Positions 21,970 to 32,259 of a stretch of DNA of 41,985 nt are shown piece after piece. The stretch spans positions 1,340-43,324 of the forward strand of contig DYPS01000009.1 of the NCBI GenBank assembly GCA_020719775.1, given 5' to 3'. The position numbers and the translations under genes were made by a program. The notes beneath the pieces were generated by a model, which had not been told where the DNA came from, made no database searches, and saw nothing but the letters and a program-made list of their open reading frames with translations. Position 1 is the first letter of the stretch. Every line of letters begins with the position of its first letter. The DNA is from Desulfosporosinus sp. (lineage in GTDB: Bacteria; Campylobacterota; Campylobacteria; Campylobacterales; Arcobacteraceae).

Positions 21970-22980
21970 TCATTAGCCTTCACTATTTTAATAAATTTTC
22001 ATTTCTTCTACATCTGAAATTTACTCCTTTGCCCCTCCAGTATTAGGCATTCTAATCAATTTGTCAATTGGCTCAAATAATTATCTTTATTCATTTGAAA
22101 ATTATTCATCTTATTGGTTAATTTGCTGTTGATCTCCTTTATTTTCGCTATTATTGCGAATAATGGGAAAGCGATCAGTTAGTCCATTGACTTTGTTAGC
22201 ATACTAATTTTTGAATTTGATGCCTCTGAAATTTTTGCGAGCCATTTAAATATTGGGGAAGCATATTTTGAGTTGGTTGGTGAGTTCCATCTGAATACGA
22301 CTAATATAATCAATTTGAACAACTCTTTTACTTTAATGAGACCATGATAAATAGCAATTCAATATAATTTTCTTTTGAATCTAGGATCTTTCAGAATATT
22401 CAACCATTTTGGTTAGATGATCAAATGTAAACTATTTGATGAAATAGAACTATTGTTTTAGCTTTTGCTTGTAAGATTGGCTATTCTCATTCTGGGAAAA
22501 TCGCTCTGACCACATTGATGGCTATCTTTGAAGGGCAGGAGAAGTACCATTTTTCAAAGATACCAAATCTTCCCAATCTTGAGCAGGAGGATAACTTTCC
22601 GTTTCTTTATAATTGCTCATTTTTCCAGTTTTGGTTCTCCTATCAAATTTAGTTTTTTTCTGATTAATTCTGCTTGCTTTTAGATTGGCCAACTGATCTT
22701 AGCTGATCCAGTTGCTGAGTTATATTTCCATTAATCTTCTAGTTTCATAAATCAGATCATCATCTGGATTATAAAAACTTATTTTTTCAATTAGGGCATC
22801 ATAAATTCTTTTGATTCTATCAAGTGAATTCGCGTTTTTGTCAAGTATAAGTTTGACCAAGTTTAATAGTTCGTTGACTAGATTATTGATGTTGCCAATT
22901 TTGCTGATGCAGATTTGATTTTAATCTAGTAGACGGTCTCTAACGCGAGAATATTGCCCTAGATGCAAATATATAAGTAT
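21970..22980 (-). CDS. Unknown protein, at least 330 aa, 5' end unresolved
   Basis: A continuous frame runs down to TGA 21970-21972 with many TAA/TAG as Gln. It is convincingly coding from about 22960: LLDQNQICISKIGNINNLVN, LVKLILDKNANSLDRIKRIY and LIYETRRLMEIQLSNW suggest a helical N-terminal domain. A polar, Trp-containing middle part and a Gln/Asn/Glu-rich C-terminus follow. No ATG occurs in frame upstream of the methionine at 22729-22731, although the frame stays open to about 23160, so a short first exon is probably missing from the model. No family recognised. Divergent from the gene at 23154. Confidence 0.6.
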
Positions 22981-23153
22981 AGTTGGCTAATAACAAACAC
23001 TAAATTAATTGAATTTGTGGATAAGTTAATAAAGAAAGAGACAGTCAATATTAAGTACTTCTATCTATCTCTTGATCACAGTTTATTAAAGATATTCAAG
23101 TGGGTATTTGTTGAGATGGACTTCATTTATTAAATCATATATATTTATTAGTG

Positions 23154-23886
23154 ATGAACATTCTGTACAACTACTTCATCGGCAATACAGGTGCCAATTA
23201 CGTAGAAGTTGGCTTCTCCGATAGAGAGGGTCAAGCAATGGCTTGGCTTGCAGAACAAAAACCCAAAGGAAAGTTTTACGGAACACTTGTTGGAGGATTC
23301 ATGGCCTTTTCATGGGGACATTGGCACGAACGCATTTTTGCTCACTTTGGCTTAAAGTGCAAAAGACTCTATACTCAGCTTGCCATTCTCGGCGTACCTT
23401 TTTAATTACCAAGATTTTTATTACTGCTGGAGATTATTTAATTTGCCGACCTCGTTACGGAGCCAACGAGTATTTCGCCAATAACTTGCTACTCAACAAC
23501 AATCTCTTCACTGGAAATCTTCACTCTCTTGTGTATTTATTAATCTATTTAGCGATAACTTTGAAGTTTTGAATCGTAAATTCACCAAAGAAGAGGTCGA
23601 AATTTTCAACCAGCGCGCTAAAGCCATGAAATCTATCATTCCCCTCGATCAAAGGAAGTGGATCTTCAATCCTCTCATTGAAACCCAAGAGGAATTCGAA
23701 CGTAGACGCAAACTCAATCTTACCGCTCCTTGGGAAGATGCCCATATCAAAAAAATCATTCAATCCGAGAATCAGGACAAATCACATATTGTTTACGGTC
23801 CTCAAGAGTTGGGTAAACTCATCGACGAGAGTGGTCAGAAACTCGGCATCGTCAAAGACCATACCTTCGGTTGGAAACCTCTCTGA
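23154..23886 (+). CDS. Unknown conserved-looking protein, 230 aa, possibly mitochondrial
   Basis: Two 20-nt introns (23394-23413, 23533-23552) give 230 aa ending at TGA 23884-23886. GC and codon use are higher than in the neighbours, as in strongly expressed genes. The N-terminal half is aromatic and Gly-rich with two hydrophobic patches (GTLVGGFMAFSWGHWHERIF and the LAILGIFITAGDYLICRPR junction). The C-terminal half is soluble, with PLDQRKWIFNPLIETQEEFE and a KDHTFGWKPL end. Size and character would fit a ciliate respiratory-chain or ATP-synthase accessory subunit, but I cannot name a family. Confidence 0.7.
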
Positions 23887-24094
23887 TAGATATAGAAAGA
23901 TCAGATATCACCAATAATAATAAAACATACACTTTTTCCTGATATAAACTGGGGGAACATTAATAACTAATCAATTAACAATAATAAGTTAAATATTAAA
24001 TTAAATGCAGAAGATTTCTTTTTGTCTGCAATTAAATACTTTATCTTGAAAATTGAAATGTAAAGAAAGACATGTTAATTTAGATTGTAAAACA

Positions 24095-25029
24095 TCATTC
24101 ATTATCCTGAGACTTCAGTAAATCGTAATATGCGGTCTGGTAATGATTGTGAAGTTAAAGATGTCGATCTGCCATGTTCTGAAGATGCTGCAGTTATGAA
24201 ATTTTGTCAGTTACAATTCCTGCAATCGAACTCACTAAAGTTATTCTAATTGGCTCACATTTGCATTTGTATTCTTGGTTTTCCAAATTTTACTCTTTTT
24301 CGCCATTTTCATCTTAATAGTAACTTAGAGAATAACTTTATCCATTTTATTCATCAACTTCTTTCATAACTGGAGAATTTTTTTACGAAAATTGTTGCAT
24401 AAAATGATTTAAAAAATTCTGATAAGTTTATTTGCTTTAACGTATAATTTTTTAGCAGGACTTCTTTTCAATTTTAAACTTAAGTTTTTTGATGGTTCGA
24501 TATATGACGCTATAGGCTTCATAATCTTAATAAAAGAGTTATTACTGTTTTTAGCTTAATACATTTCTAAAAGAGCGTCGGTCTTGATATCGTTTATGAA
24601 ACCTGTGCTCTTTTTGAGAAAATATTTAACAATCAGTTTCAGCAAATAACGAATATTACCATAGAAATAGTTTTTGATCTTCGTCTGAGTTCTATATCAA
24701 ATCGTTAATACCTGCCGGGAAGATGTCTTTGCAATAAAAACCACTTGTTTCCGTATTCACTGTACTTGCTGTATAAGGTTTATAATTCCTCCGAACTCCA
24801 AAGTTATTTGTTAACGTTGGGGTCCAAATGATTTATATATCTAAAAATATTAAGCTGTTCTACCTTTCTCTACACTAAACGTCAGTCCTGTCAAAGCCTT
24901 TTCTTCTAAGTTCTTGAGAAGCTTTCTTCCACTTTTTGCTCTTGATGGTGCTGCTGATTCGTATAAGTATCTAGTCTTCCTGAATGAGTGTGAGAATACT
25001 TATGGTGCCCATATTTTAAGTTTTCCCAT
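24095..25029 (-). CDS. Two-repeat Myb/SANT protein 1, 282 aa
   Basis: Four introns (24980-24999, 24841-24863, 24692-24711, 24419-24441; 20, 23, 20 and 23 nt) give 282 aa ending at TGA 24095-24097. Myb repeat 1 starts IWAPQ/EDQILIRISS and ends with TDVQCRER/YINHLDP. Repeat 2 runs LWSSEELQTLYSKY...GNKW...HLPGR/TQTKIKNYFYG; slashes mark intron positions. This is the c-Myb-like R2R3 arrangement, though the usual Trp after CRER is Tyr. A non-Myb C-terminal part follows, with DEQNGQSYSLSYYQDENG and a helical end. If the last intron is ignored, the frame ends early at 24364. Likely a sequence-specific DNA-binding regulator. Compare Myb protein 2 at 34370. Confidence 0.8.
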
Positions 25030-25856
25030 GCAACAAAGTAAATAATAAGAACAATATATTAAAATTTAACACAGACTCTCAGAAGGTGAAAGAATGATCT
25101 TTTGATAGCTCATTATCTTAGTTATAAAATTGGAAGAAAAACTCCTACGATAAATTAAACCCATTGCAATAATTCTAATTAATTTTCATGGTTTTTACTA
25201 ATCATCTCATCAGAAAAATATAAAATATTTTATTGTAAATATTTTAATTTTTTTCAATTAATTGGTAGATGATTTAGTTTTTAAATATTTTAGTATTGTA
25301 TGCGTTTGATTTAAGCTTTACAATTTTTATTTATAAAGAATAATAGTAATAACATGTTTCTTTACAATATATAATTTATAGCTGAAATTTAAAAGTAAAA
25401 ATGTTAAAAACAATATCAAACTCACTGTTTTTTAATTTATATCCAAAATAACATCAGTCAATTAAATTACATTTTCTAAAATTAACTTTACAGTTTTAAC
25501 GTTTTTGTCTAATCACCTTAAATAAGTATTTGCTATGAATATAGCCCTTTTGATTATAAAAGATTAAAAATTAAGTAATTATTTGCTTTGATAGTTTATT
25601 CTTAATTAATTTGAGATAAATGATTACATTGAAACTAGAATTATAAAATTGAATTCAATATAATAAACCAAAATATAAAAAGAAATTTTTTTATAAATGA
25701 GTAGGAAAATCAATAAAATAGCTATCACCTAAAAATTAATATAATTTATCAATTTTTTATAAAAAATAAGAATTGTTTACTAAATTCATTATTTAACAAT
25801 AGTTTAAAAATCAAATTTACAATCCTAATTTTTAGTATTAATTGATATCAACATCA
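25030..25856. other. Intergenic, very AT-rich
   Basis: 827 bp between the divergent Myb 1 and thioredoxin-like genes. Dominated by poly-A/T tracts, with no protein-like frame, RNA gene or repeat family seen. It presumably holds both promoters. Confidence 0.6.
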
Positions 25857-26897
25857 ATGATTAAACTAATAATCTTTCTTTTGACGATCGTCATCTGCTC
25901 CTCGCAAAATAGAGTCATTTAAATTACTACAGTTAACGTTCAGCTCGTTCTTAGATCAGTAGGAAAATTGTATCTATTGCTGCATAATCCTAGTTGTCCT
26001 CACTCTCGTGATTATATCAAAAATTATTTGCTCACAAAAACTGAAATGAACCTGGGAATGACTGACTGCTCAAGAGAAGGATTGCTTTGTGATCATCTCA
26101 ACATCACCCATTATCCAACTTTAGGAATTTTATCAAATGTTTCCTTTACCATTATTGACGAGCAACTATTTTTAGCAAACGAAGAATTGATACCTTAAAA
26201 TGATCCAAAAATAATCACTAATAGTATCCTCAATCGTTTAAGAAATGATCCTAATTGGGCTGCTGTAATTTTGGAAGAGTAAAAGCTTCCTACTCTCGAT
26301 AAAGTGGAGGATAGTGAAAATAAAGGTATTTTTTATATATAAAATCCATCTAAATTACATGAGAGTTTGACTCAAATGGTGGGACAAAAGATTGGCTGTT
26401 GGATTTTATAAAAGAAAGCTGAAAGCATTAATAAATATTACTGTGGTAGTGGATATAATAGTGAATAAATTTTAAAATATGTTTAAAATCTCAACAAAGG
26501 ACGCTTAATTCCTCATATTTTTACTGCTGATAAAAATCATACTTATCTGCCCCAAACATAACTGAGTCAAATGATAAAAGATATTGGAGTCAAATACAAT
26601 AAGTGCAAATTGGTTTATTTTTTTTCAAAGAATTGTTAGCATTGCTCATTGAGAGATGTGTAAACTATTGGCTCTCTTCTCACATAGCTTAAAATATAAA
26701 ACAAATTTTCACTTTATATTTATGACATAGATTCTGAATAATTACCAACGATTTTCAAGTTGAGAAGAGTTCCATAATTAGTTTAATTTTGCAATTCTTA
26801 GGCCATTTTCTATGGTAACTTGTTTACAATTAAATCTTTGACCAAATTTCTATAAAGAAATCGTTAACTTGATAACTCAAAGTCAGAATAACTATGA
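25857..26897 (+). CDS. ER thioredoxin/PDI-like protein, 346 aa
   Basis: An intronless 347-codon frame from ATG 25857 to TGA 26895-26897. A signal peptide is seen at residues 1-19 (MIKLIIFLLTIVICSSQN). A first thioredoxin-fold unit follows, LYLLLHNPSCPHSRDYI with DCSREGLLCDHLNITHYPTL (cis-Pro after Tyr). A second unit in the C-terminal third has LVYFFSKNCQHCSLRDV, a CxxC active site, and LRRVPQLVQF as its cis-Pro loop. The first unit has CPHS, lacking the resolving cysteine. There is no clear KDEL-type end, so retention is unclear. The likely role is disulfide chemistry or substrate binding in the secretory pathway. Confidence 0.75.
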
Positions 26898-26923
26898 TTA
26901 TTATTAAATATTTGATAATTAAT

Positions 26924-27793
26924 ATGGCATAATTATTAAATTACTTATTTTCCATAACAATGCCTTTTGCAAATATTCATTTTTTAATCAATTGCAATAT
27001 CATACTATATCAAATTACTTATTTTCTCCACAGCTTATCCAAATTGGTATAAATTCTATGTCATATTAACAAAAATTATTGCATATTTTCTATATTGCTG
27101 CTTTCATAATAAAGAATCAATCGCAGCTTAATATTGAAAATGTTTTAAGTTAAAGTATTAAATATTACAGAATAAGAAGTTGCTGAGAATTATTACAAAT
27201 TTTACTATCTGATCATTCTGAACATAATACCAAATTTAGAAAATTGCGTTAAAGACTTTGTTTAAATTAAGCCCATAATATTCTTTATTTGAAAAATTAA
27301 GTGACGTAGAATGATAGTCTCAATTGATTACTTTTGATTTTTAAGAAACAGAAGACCATTAAATTATGTTGGAAAAGAAGTTATCTTGAAAGTAACTCAA
27401 TTCTACATGCTCATTTAATAAGGATAGATATAAATCAATCGAATGAGATTAATTCTTGAATAAACATTTAAGCTCTTCCATATAAGCTCACTTGTTCACA
27501 GTTATGATTAAACATTAAAAGATGAAATTCTTAAAAGTTCATCCGGAACCAAATAACTTATGAATTCGGATTTGCTGTAATCGTATTCTTTGGAGGAAGG
27601 ATATAATCCATCAGGCGATGAAAATAAGTGGTGGATAAAAAGAAGCAAAGTTATTGTAATAGTATTGATTTCATAATTTCAATATTATAATTTATTTATC
27701 ACAATTCAATCTGAAAAGAAAGGGAAAAATAATAATAAACTGATCTGCACATACCTTATTGATAGTTATTTTTCATAATTTATAACTGGCTGA
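26924..27793 (+). other. Coding-like region, gene structure unresolved
   Basis: Plus-strand open frames cover most of this stretch. 26924-27292 is a 122-codon frame from an ATG, and a 22-nt candidate intron near 27151-27172 links a second frame into EVAENYYKFYYLIILNIIPN. 27407-27793 is a 128-codon frame ending at TGA, with YDQTLKDEILKSSSGTKQL and EEGYNPSGDENKWWIKRSK. I could not join these with local-length introns; an in-frame TGA separates them. It is either one gene with missed exons or a pseudogene. No family recognised. Confidence 0.35.
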
Positions 27794-28158
27794 GTCTTAA
27801 GCGTTGGCATTTTGTACTTATTGATAATTAGTAAATTTGTAAAACATATTCAACAATTCAACATTTTTCTGATTTTCCTAAATATAAATTTATTTTAATA
27901 ATGCTGAACTATTGAGAAATAATAATTGAACGGAATTCAATATGAGTAATGTTATTTTTTATTAATGACATTAATTATAATCAAATTGAACAAAATTGAT
28001 TTTAATTACTTATAGCGAAAATTTGATAGCCATATTGACCATTCATGTTCAGTAGTCATTGAGAGAGACAGAAACTCTTTAATATATTTGATTTATTCTC
28101 CACTAGACCATATTTTAAATTTATTTGTTTTGATATTTCTATAATTATAACTAGTCTA

Positions 28159-28584
28159 ATGGCAAAAACTCTCAATAGTCAAGCCTGTAGAAAAGATAGT
28201 GAAGAATAAGAGAGTCAATAATCGATGAGCTAATCTTCTGATTTTTCACTATAAAAAAATAAACGCTTGTAAAGAAAAGCTTTCAAAAAACGAATCACTC
28301 GTATTGTTCATACATCCTGTTTTTTCTATATCACTCCTTTCGGTGAAAAAAAGACTGTTGTTTATCAGCAACAGCGGGAATCTCAGATGAGTGATCGTTC
28401 TGTCTTGAAAAACATAGCAAGAAGGCAAGCATAGGAATATAGTTCAAAGATAATAAGTGAAGTGGAACAGTCGACTGGATATTATATAAAAAGTCCTCAG
28501 CAAAGAGATGATCACTACCAACAGCAAACAAACTTATTTTGTTATGTGGGCGCTTCTTACTCTAAATACTTTGCTGTCATTTGA
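28159..28584 (+). CDS. Unknown small basic protein, 141 aa
   Basis: An intronless 142-codon frame, ATG 28159 to TGA 28582-28584. The N-terminus is Ser/Gln/Glu-rich. A basic segment follows (QRKAFKKRITRIVHT), then a hydrophobic/aromatic patch (SCFFYITPFGEKKTVVY), a Gln/Arg-rich helix (RSVLKNIARRQAQEYSSK) and a Tyr-rich end. No TM, signal or known domain. GC content is above that of the flanks, which supports coding. Confidence 0.65.
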
Positions 28585-29190
28585 AAAGTTGTTGCATATA
28601 ATTTATATTCTATTCACTTTATAATTAAGGAATTTAGTCAAACTGCCAAAAATAGTAAAAATTGCAGATCCTTACAATAAACTATTGCCTCTAATATTTG
28701 TTTCGATTTTAGATAAAAAAATATGAAAAATTTCATTTTTAAAGTTTAATATTTAAAGTTTTTACTTTAAAGTTCCACTTTGATCGATAATTGTATTCAA
28801 TAACTTTACTTCATTATTTGTTATGGAATTAGATATTAAATTTTCTATATAGGCAGAATAAAGTTTTTTGAAAAATAATATTATTTTTCAATATTTTTCA
28901 TAGGGAAAAGTAAATGCTTCAATTGAATACAAAAAACAACTTTGTATATTTAGCAAAAAACTCGAAACTTCAAACAAATTGGTTTTCGAAAAATTTGCAT
29001 AATATTGAAAAATTATTCCTTTATACAATTTACGAATAAATTCAAAGTGATTAAGAAAAGATATCACGGCTGATAGAGAATGGTGTATAATTAATTCAAA
29101 AATCATACCAGAAATATAAGATTGAACATTAATACATCTTTTAAAACCGAGCTTTTAAGGAAATTTAAAGTTTAGAAAAACCAAGAGAGA
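28585..29190. other. Intergenic, AT-rich
   Basis: About 600 bp between the small basic gene and the tRNA. Only AT-rich sequence with accidental open frames; nothing recognised. Confidence 0.55.
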
Positions 29191-29192
29191 AT

Positions 29193-29197
29193 AAAAA
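29193..29197 (-). terminator. RNA polymerase III oligo-T terminator
   Basis: Five consecutive T on the minus strand, one base beyond the tRNA discriminator position, as expected for pol III termination. Confidence 0.75.
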
Positions 29198-29198
29198 C

Positions 29199-29268
29199 AT
29201 CCCAACCAGGACTCGAACCTGGATCTAAAGTGCCGGAAACTTTCATGCTACCCTTATACCATTGGGAT
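29199..29268 (-). tRNA. tRNA-Arg, anticodon CCG
   Basis: The minus strand folds as a 70-nt intronless tRNA. The acceptor stem ATCCCAA pairs with TTGGGAT. The D-arm region is TGGTATAAGGGTAGC, a good A box. The anticodon stem AAAGT/ACTTT encloses a seven-base loop TTCCGGC, with CCG at positions 34-36. The T-arm CCAGG-TTCGAGT-CCTGG contains a perfect B box. CCG reads CGG, an Arg codon. It lies between a gene-poor stretch and the divergent Rpn10 gene, 83 bp away. The identity follows from the anticodon only; the D-stem is weak. Confidence 0.8.
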
Positions 29269-29351
29269 TTGGTAGTAGCAGCATAGCCTATTTAACTTTC
29301 TGCTGATCAAGAATTTAAGGACTTTCTATATTTGAATCATTTTTAAAATTC

Positions 29352-30274
29352 ATGTCACTATAAGCCACTCTCATTATGATGGATAACTCTGCATATGCTA
29401 TCAATGGAGACTATGAACCCACTCGTTGGGAAAGCGAAGTCGATGCTGCCTCACTGCTCATTCAAGCCAAGTTAGAAGCTAATCAACAATCATCAGTTGG
29501 AGTCGGATTGATTGGGGGAAACCAAGTTCAAATTCTTTGCACTCTAACTTCAGACTCGGTCAAGGCAAACTCATTTCTCTTCGGAGTTAAATGTAGTGGC
29601 TAATTACACTTCACTCAAGTTTTAATTTATCGATATAGGCAATTCAAATCGGGGCACTTTCTCTAAAGCATCGATCTAATGAAACTCAAAAGCAAAGAAT
29701 GGTATGTTTTATCGCATCTACGATCAAATAAGATGTATAGACACTTAAAATATTAGCAAAAAAATTAAAGAAAAATGGAGTTGCAGTTGATTTGATATGC
29801 TTTGGAGATGTAAGTGAAGAACAACTTAACAAAGCTCAAATTTTTGTTACAACTCTTCAAAATGATGATAATTCTCATTGTATTGTTGCTCAACCTGGAG
29901 AAAATTTAAGTGATAAACTTATTGGAAGTGAAATTTTTGGAGGAAATGGAGGAAATCCAGGAGGAATAGGAAATTTAGATGAAGAAGATCCAGATTTAGC
30001 TGCTGCAATTAGAATGAGTTTAGAAGAAAGTCAGCAACAGGCACCGTCAATTCAGCCGCAAGCTCAACAGCAACCAATTATTCAAGCCCCTCAGCCTTCA
30101 GGAAAAACTCAACCCTAAGTACACAGTCAACCTCATGAACCGACAGAATAATAACTGGAACAATTAGCCATTCAGATGAGCCTTTAATAATTTAATATTC
30201 AGTAAAAACAAGAATAAGAAAAAAAAAATTAAGGTAAAAAAGAAGAGAAGAAATAGGAAGAAAAAAAATAATGA
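29352..30274 (+). CDS. RPN10: 26S proteasome regulatory subunit Rpn10/PSMD4, 300 aa
   Basis: One 20-nt intron (29619-29638, GTTTTAATTTATCGATATAG) gives 300 aa from ATG 29352 to TGA 30272-30274. The N-terminal VWA domain shows the family signature: DNSAYAINGDYEPTRWESEV, VGVGLIGGNQVQILCTLTSD, IQIGALSLKHRSN, QRMVCFIAS and VDLICFGDVSEEQLNKAQIF. Two ubiquitin-interacting motifs follow: DPDLAAAIRMSLEESQQ (about 210-226) and LEQLAIQMSLQQ. A Gln/Lys-rich tail ends the protein. Rpn10 is a polyubiquitin receptor of the 19S particle. Six TAA/TAG codons lie in the UIM2 and tail region alone, so a standard-code reading would lose UIM2. Confidence 0.95.
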
Positions 30275-30310
30275 GAAATGATTATAGATTTCTGGATAAA
30301 ATAGTGATAA

Positions 30311-31241
30311 TCACATTTTTTTGAATTGTATGCTGCTTGTTGGCATTTGTTTTTTGTATTAATCAATTATTCTGCGATAATCTTTAGTGTAAGCAAAAAT
30401 GCTTTTTAATTTTTGAGTTGCTAACTTGCATTTCACTTCCATGTTGCTTTCCTCATCTTATGCTCTCATTTCTTATTCATTTTATCCTTTTTTTTGACGA
30501 TTTTTATCATCTCCCTTTTTTTAACCTTTTTTATTTTTTTTATTTTTTGTCTCAATTTACTATGCAAATTCTTCGTGACTATGCTTAATGCGTATGACAC
30601 CTTCACCACATTTTGAGTAAAGGTTATCAATGGCCATGAGCATTTTTGCTAGATCTAAATTTTTCTTTTCATATAAATCTCTGTTTCTTTAAAGCTCACT
30701 TTGTAGATCTCTCTTTTGATTAGCTTTATTTTCTAATTTTTTTGAAAGATCTTTAATTTAATTATTCAGCTGCATTATGTTTTGATTCATTTATTTTTCG
30801 AAAGTTGATGATTCTTTCTTTAAATTTTCTTTTTCATTTTCCATCAAATCTCTATCTCTCAAAAGATTTTGATTAAATTTTTTAAGAGTTTGATATCTAC
30901 TGAGAATATCAGGCATCTAAGGATATTGATCAGAATAATTAGCTCTTACCTTCTCTAAATACTGTTCGTATTTACGCAGAGAAGCCACTTTTCTGTCATA
31001 TTTTTACTGCTATTGATAAGCTAATGCTATTTAATGTTCCAAATCTTCATATTTCATTGAGTACCTTTGATATCATTTTATTTTTTTGTAAAAACTTATC
31101 GATCTTGCTTGAATCTTTATTCAGCTTTCTTTCGTTTGGAATCGTTTTACTGCAGATACTGACAAAAATTGATTAAATGAATCTGAATTTAAAGATCTCT
31201 CTTGCGAATATCTTATTATTTTGCTTTAAAGTTCTCCTCAT
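30311..31241 (-). CDS. CFAP73/CCDC42-like coiled-coil protein (DUF4200 type), about 299 aa
   Basis: Strong coding from ATG 31055-31057 (MKYEDLEHQ) to TGA 30311-30313. The hallmark of CFAP73/CCDC42 is RKYEQYLEKV followed by MPDILSRYQTLKKFNQNLL, inside an uninterrupted coiled coil; the C-terminus is basic with a helical end. Upstream sequence to ATG 31239-31241 also fits the family (KIDKFLQKNKMISK), but joining it needs a 31-nt intron (31065-31095) or a one-base frame change. CFAP73 (MIA2) binds CFAP100 (MIA1) and tunes inner dynein arms; a CFAP100-like gene lies at 37144. Convergent with Rpn10 with 36 bp between stop codons. Confidence 0.72.
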
Positions 31242-31544
31242 GCCTGACTGGGAAATTAATTACTTCTTGAATTATTATTTTTGCACTTCAAATGCTTAGT
31301 GAACTTCGTACATTTTCCTTCTTTCTTCCAAAAGTTTTGTAGCTGGAGAAACTGTCTAAAATTGAACATGTGCAGATATTTTTTGGATTTGTTATTTATT
31401 TTTCTTCATTTTATTTTTATAATGAAACTTATCTCGGCAAGACACTTAATCAACTTAAATAATATTTTTTTATTAGAAAGAGATTGCAAAATATTTGGAA
31501 TATTAATAGTTTTAAGTTAATAATTATTCCAATCATATTCAAAC
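31242..31544. promoter_or_regulatory. Divergent intergenic region
   Basis: 303 bp between the start codons of the CFAP73-like gene (-) and the p24 gene (+), so it must hold both promoters. An 80-codon plus-strand open frame crosses it, but it has the composition of AT-rich noncoding DNA. No specific motif recognised. Confidence 0.4.
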
Positions 31545-32238
31545 ATGAAAAAATATCAATTCAAACTCATTCTTATTTGTGTAGTAATGAGCCTAGCTAT
31601 GGCAATTGAAATACCGTTCAAACTGAATTAGAAAAAGTGTCTAGCTCTGATGAGTAGCTTCGATGTAATTAATTATTAAACCAGCCGATTAAAGTCGATT
31701 TAAAGTTTCCACCAGTTCCTGGCAAAGTTGATAAATAAAGTTTTAAACTGACTTTGACAAAGGTTATAACATAATAGGATATTGAATAAGTATAAGTCAA
31801 TGACAATACGATATATCGTAACAGCTATGATCTCATCAGTAGTATATAAATTGTAATTCAGATTAAATCTATGAGTTATGCATCGAGTATCAATCTGACA
31901 GATAGGTAAGTTAATTGCCAGAAATATATATTGGATATACTGCAAACTAAGATTTTGAAAGCTTTATTGGACAAATTTAAATACCTAAATAACTTGGAAA
32001 AGAGGAAAATTTGAAAAAAATGTATTAAATAGCCAAGAAGTTATAAGGTGTTAGTCGAGTTATTGCTTCACATCAATCAAAAGAAAGATAAGTCTAAGAT
32101 CAAATTATCAATCAAAATGTTCATAAATCCTAAAGAATATTGACTCTGGGTTTGATTGAAACTTTAGTCATCATTTTGAGTGGAGTATATCAAATTTTCG
32201 CTCTTAGAAAATTCTTGATGTCTAGAAATTTGTATTGA
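31545..32238 (+). CDS. p24/emp24 family (TMED) cargo receptor, 217 aa
   Basis: Two 20-nt introns (31665-31684, 31842-31861) give 217 aa ending at TGA 32236-32238. A signal peptide (residues 1-22, LILICVVMSLAMA) precedes the GOLD domain with its two cysteines: FKLNQKKC near the start and IYELCIEYQSD before LPEIYIGYTANQDF. A coiled coil and the family's C-terminal anchor follow: VHKSQRILTLGLIETLVII, LSGVYQIFALRKFL, then a short tail (MSRNLY). p24 proteins cycle between ER and Golgi in COPI/COPII vesicles. The tail lacks an obvious KKxx. Convergent with the kinesin gene, 21 bp between stops. Confidence 0.88.
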
Positions 32239-32259
32239 ATTAAATAATAATGTATTGAA

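Noticed and set aside
28888-29106. A minus-strand frame of 72 codons upstream of the tRNA
   Set aside because: AT-rich, hydrophobic by composition only, no continuation with coding character.
31281-31520. An 80-codon plus-strand frame between divergent genes
   Set aside because: Phe/Leu/Ile-rich with the composition of AT-rich spacer; it occupies the only space available for two promoters.
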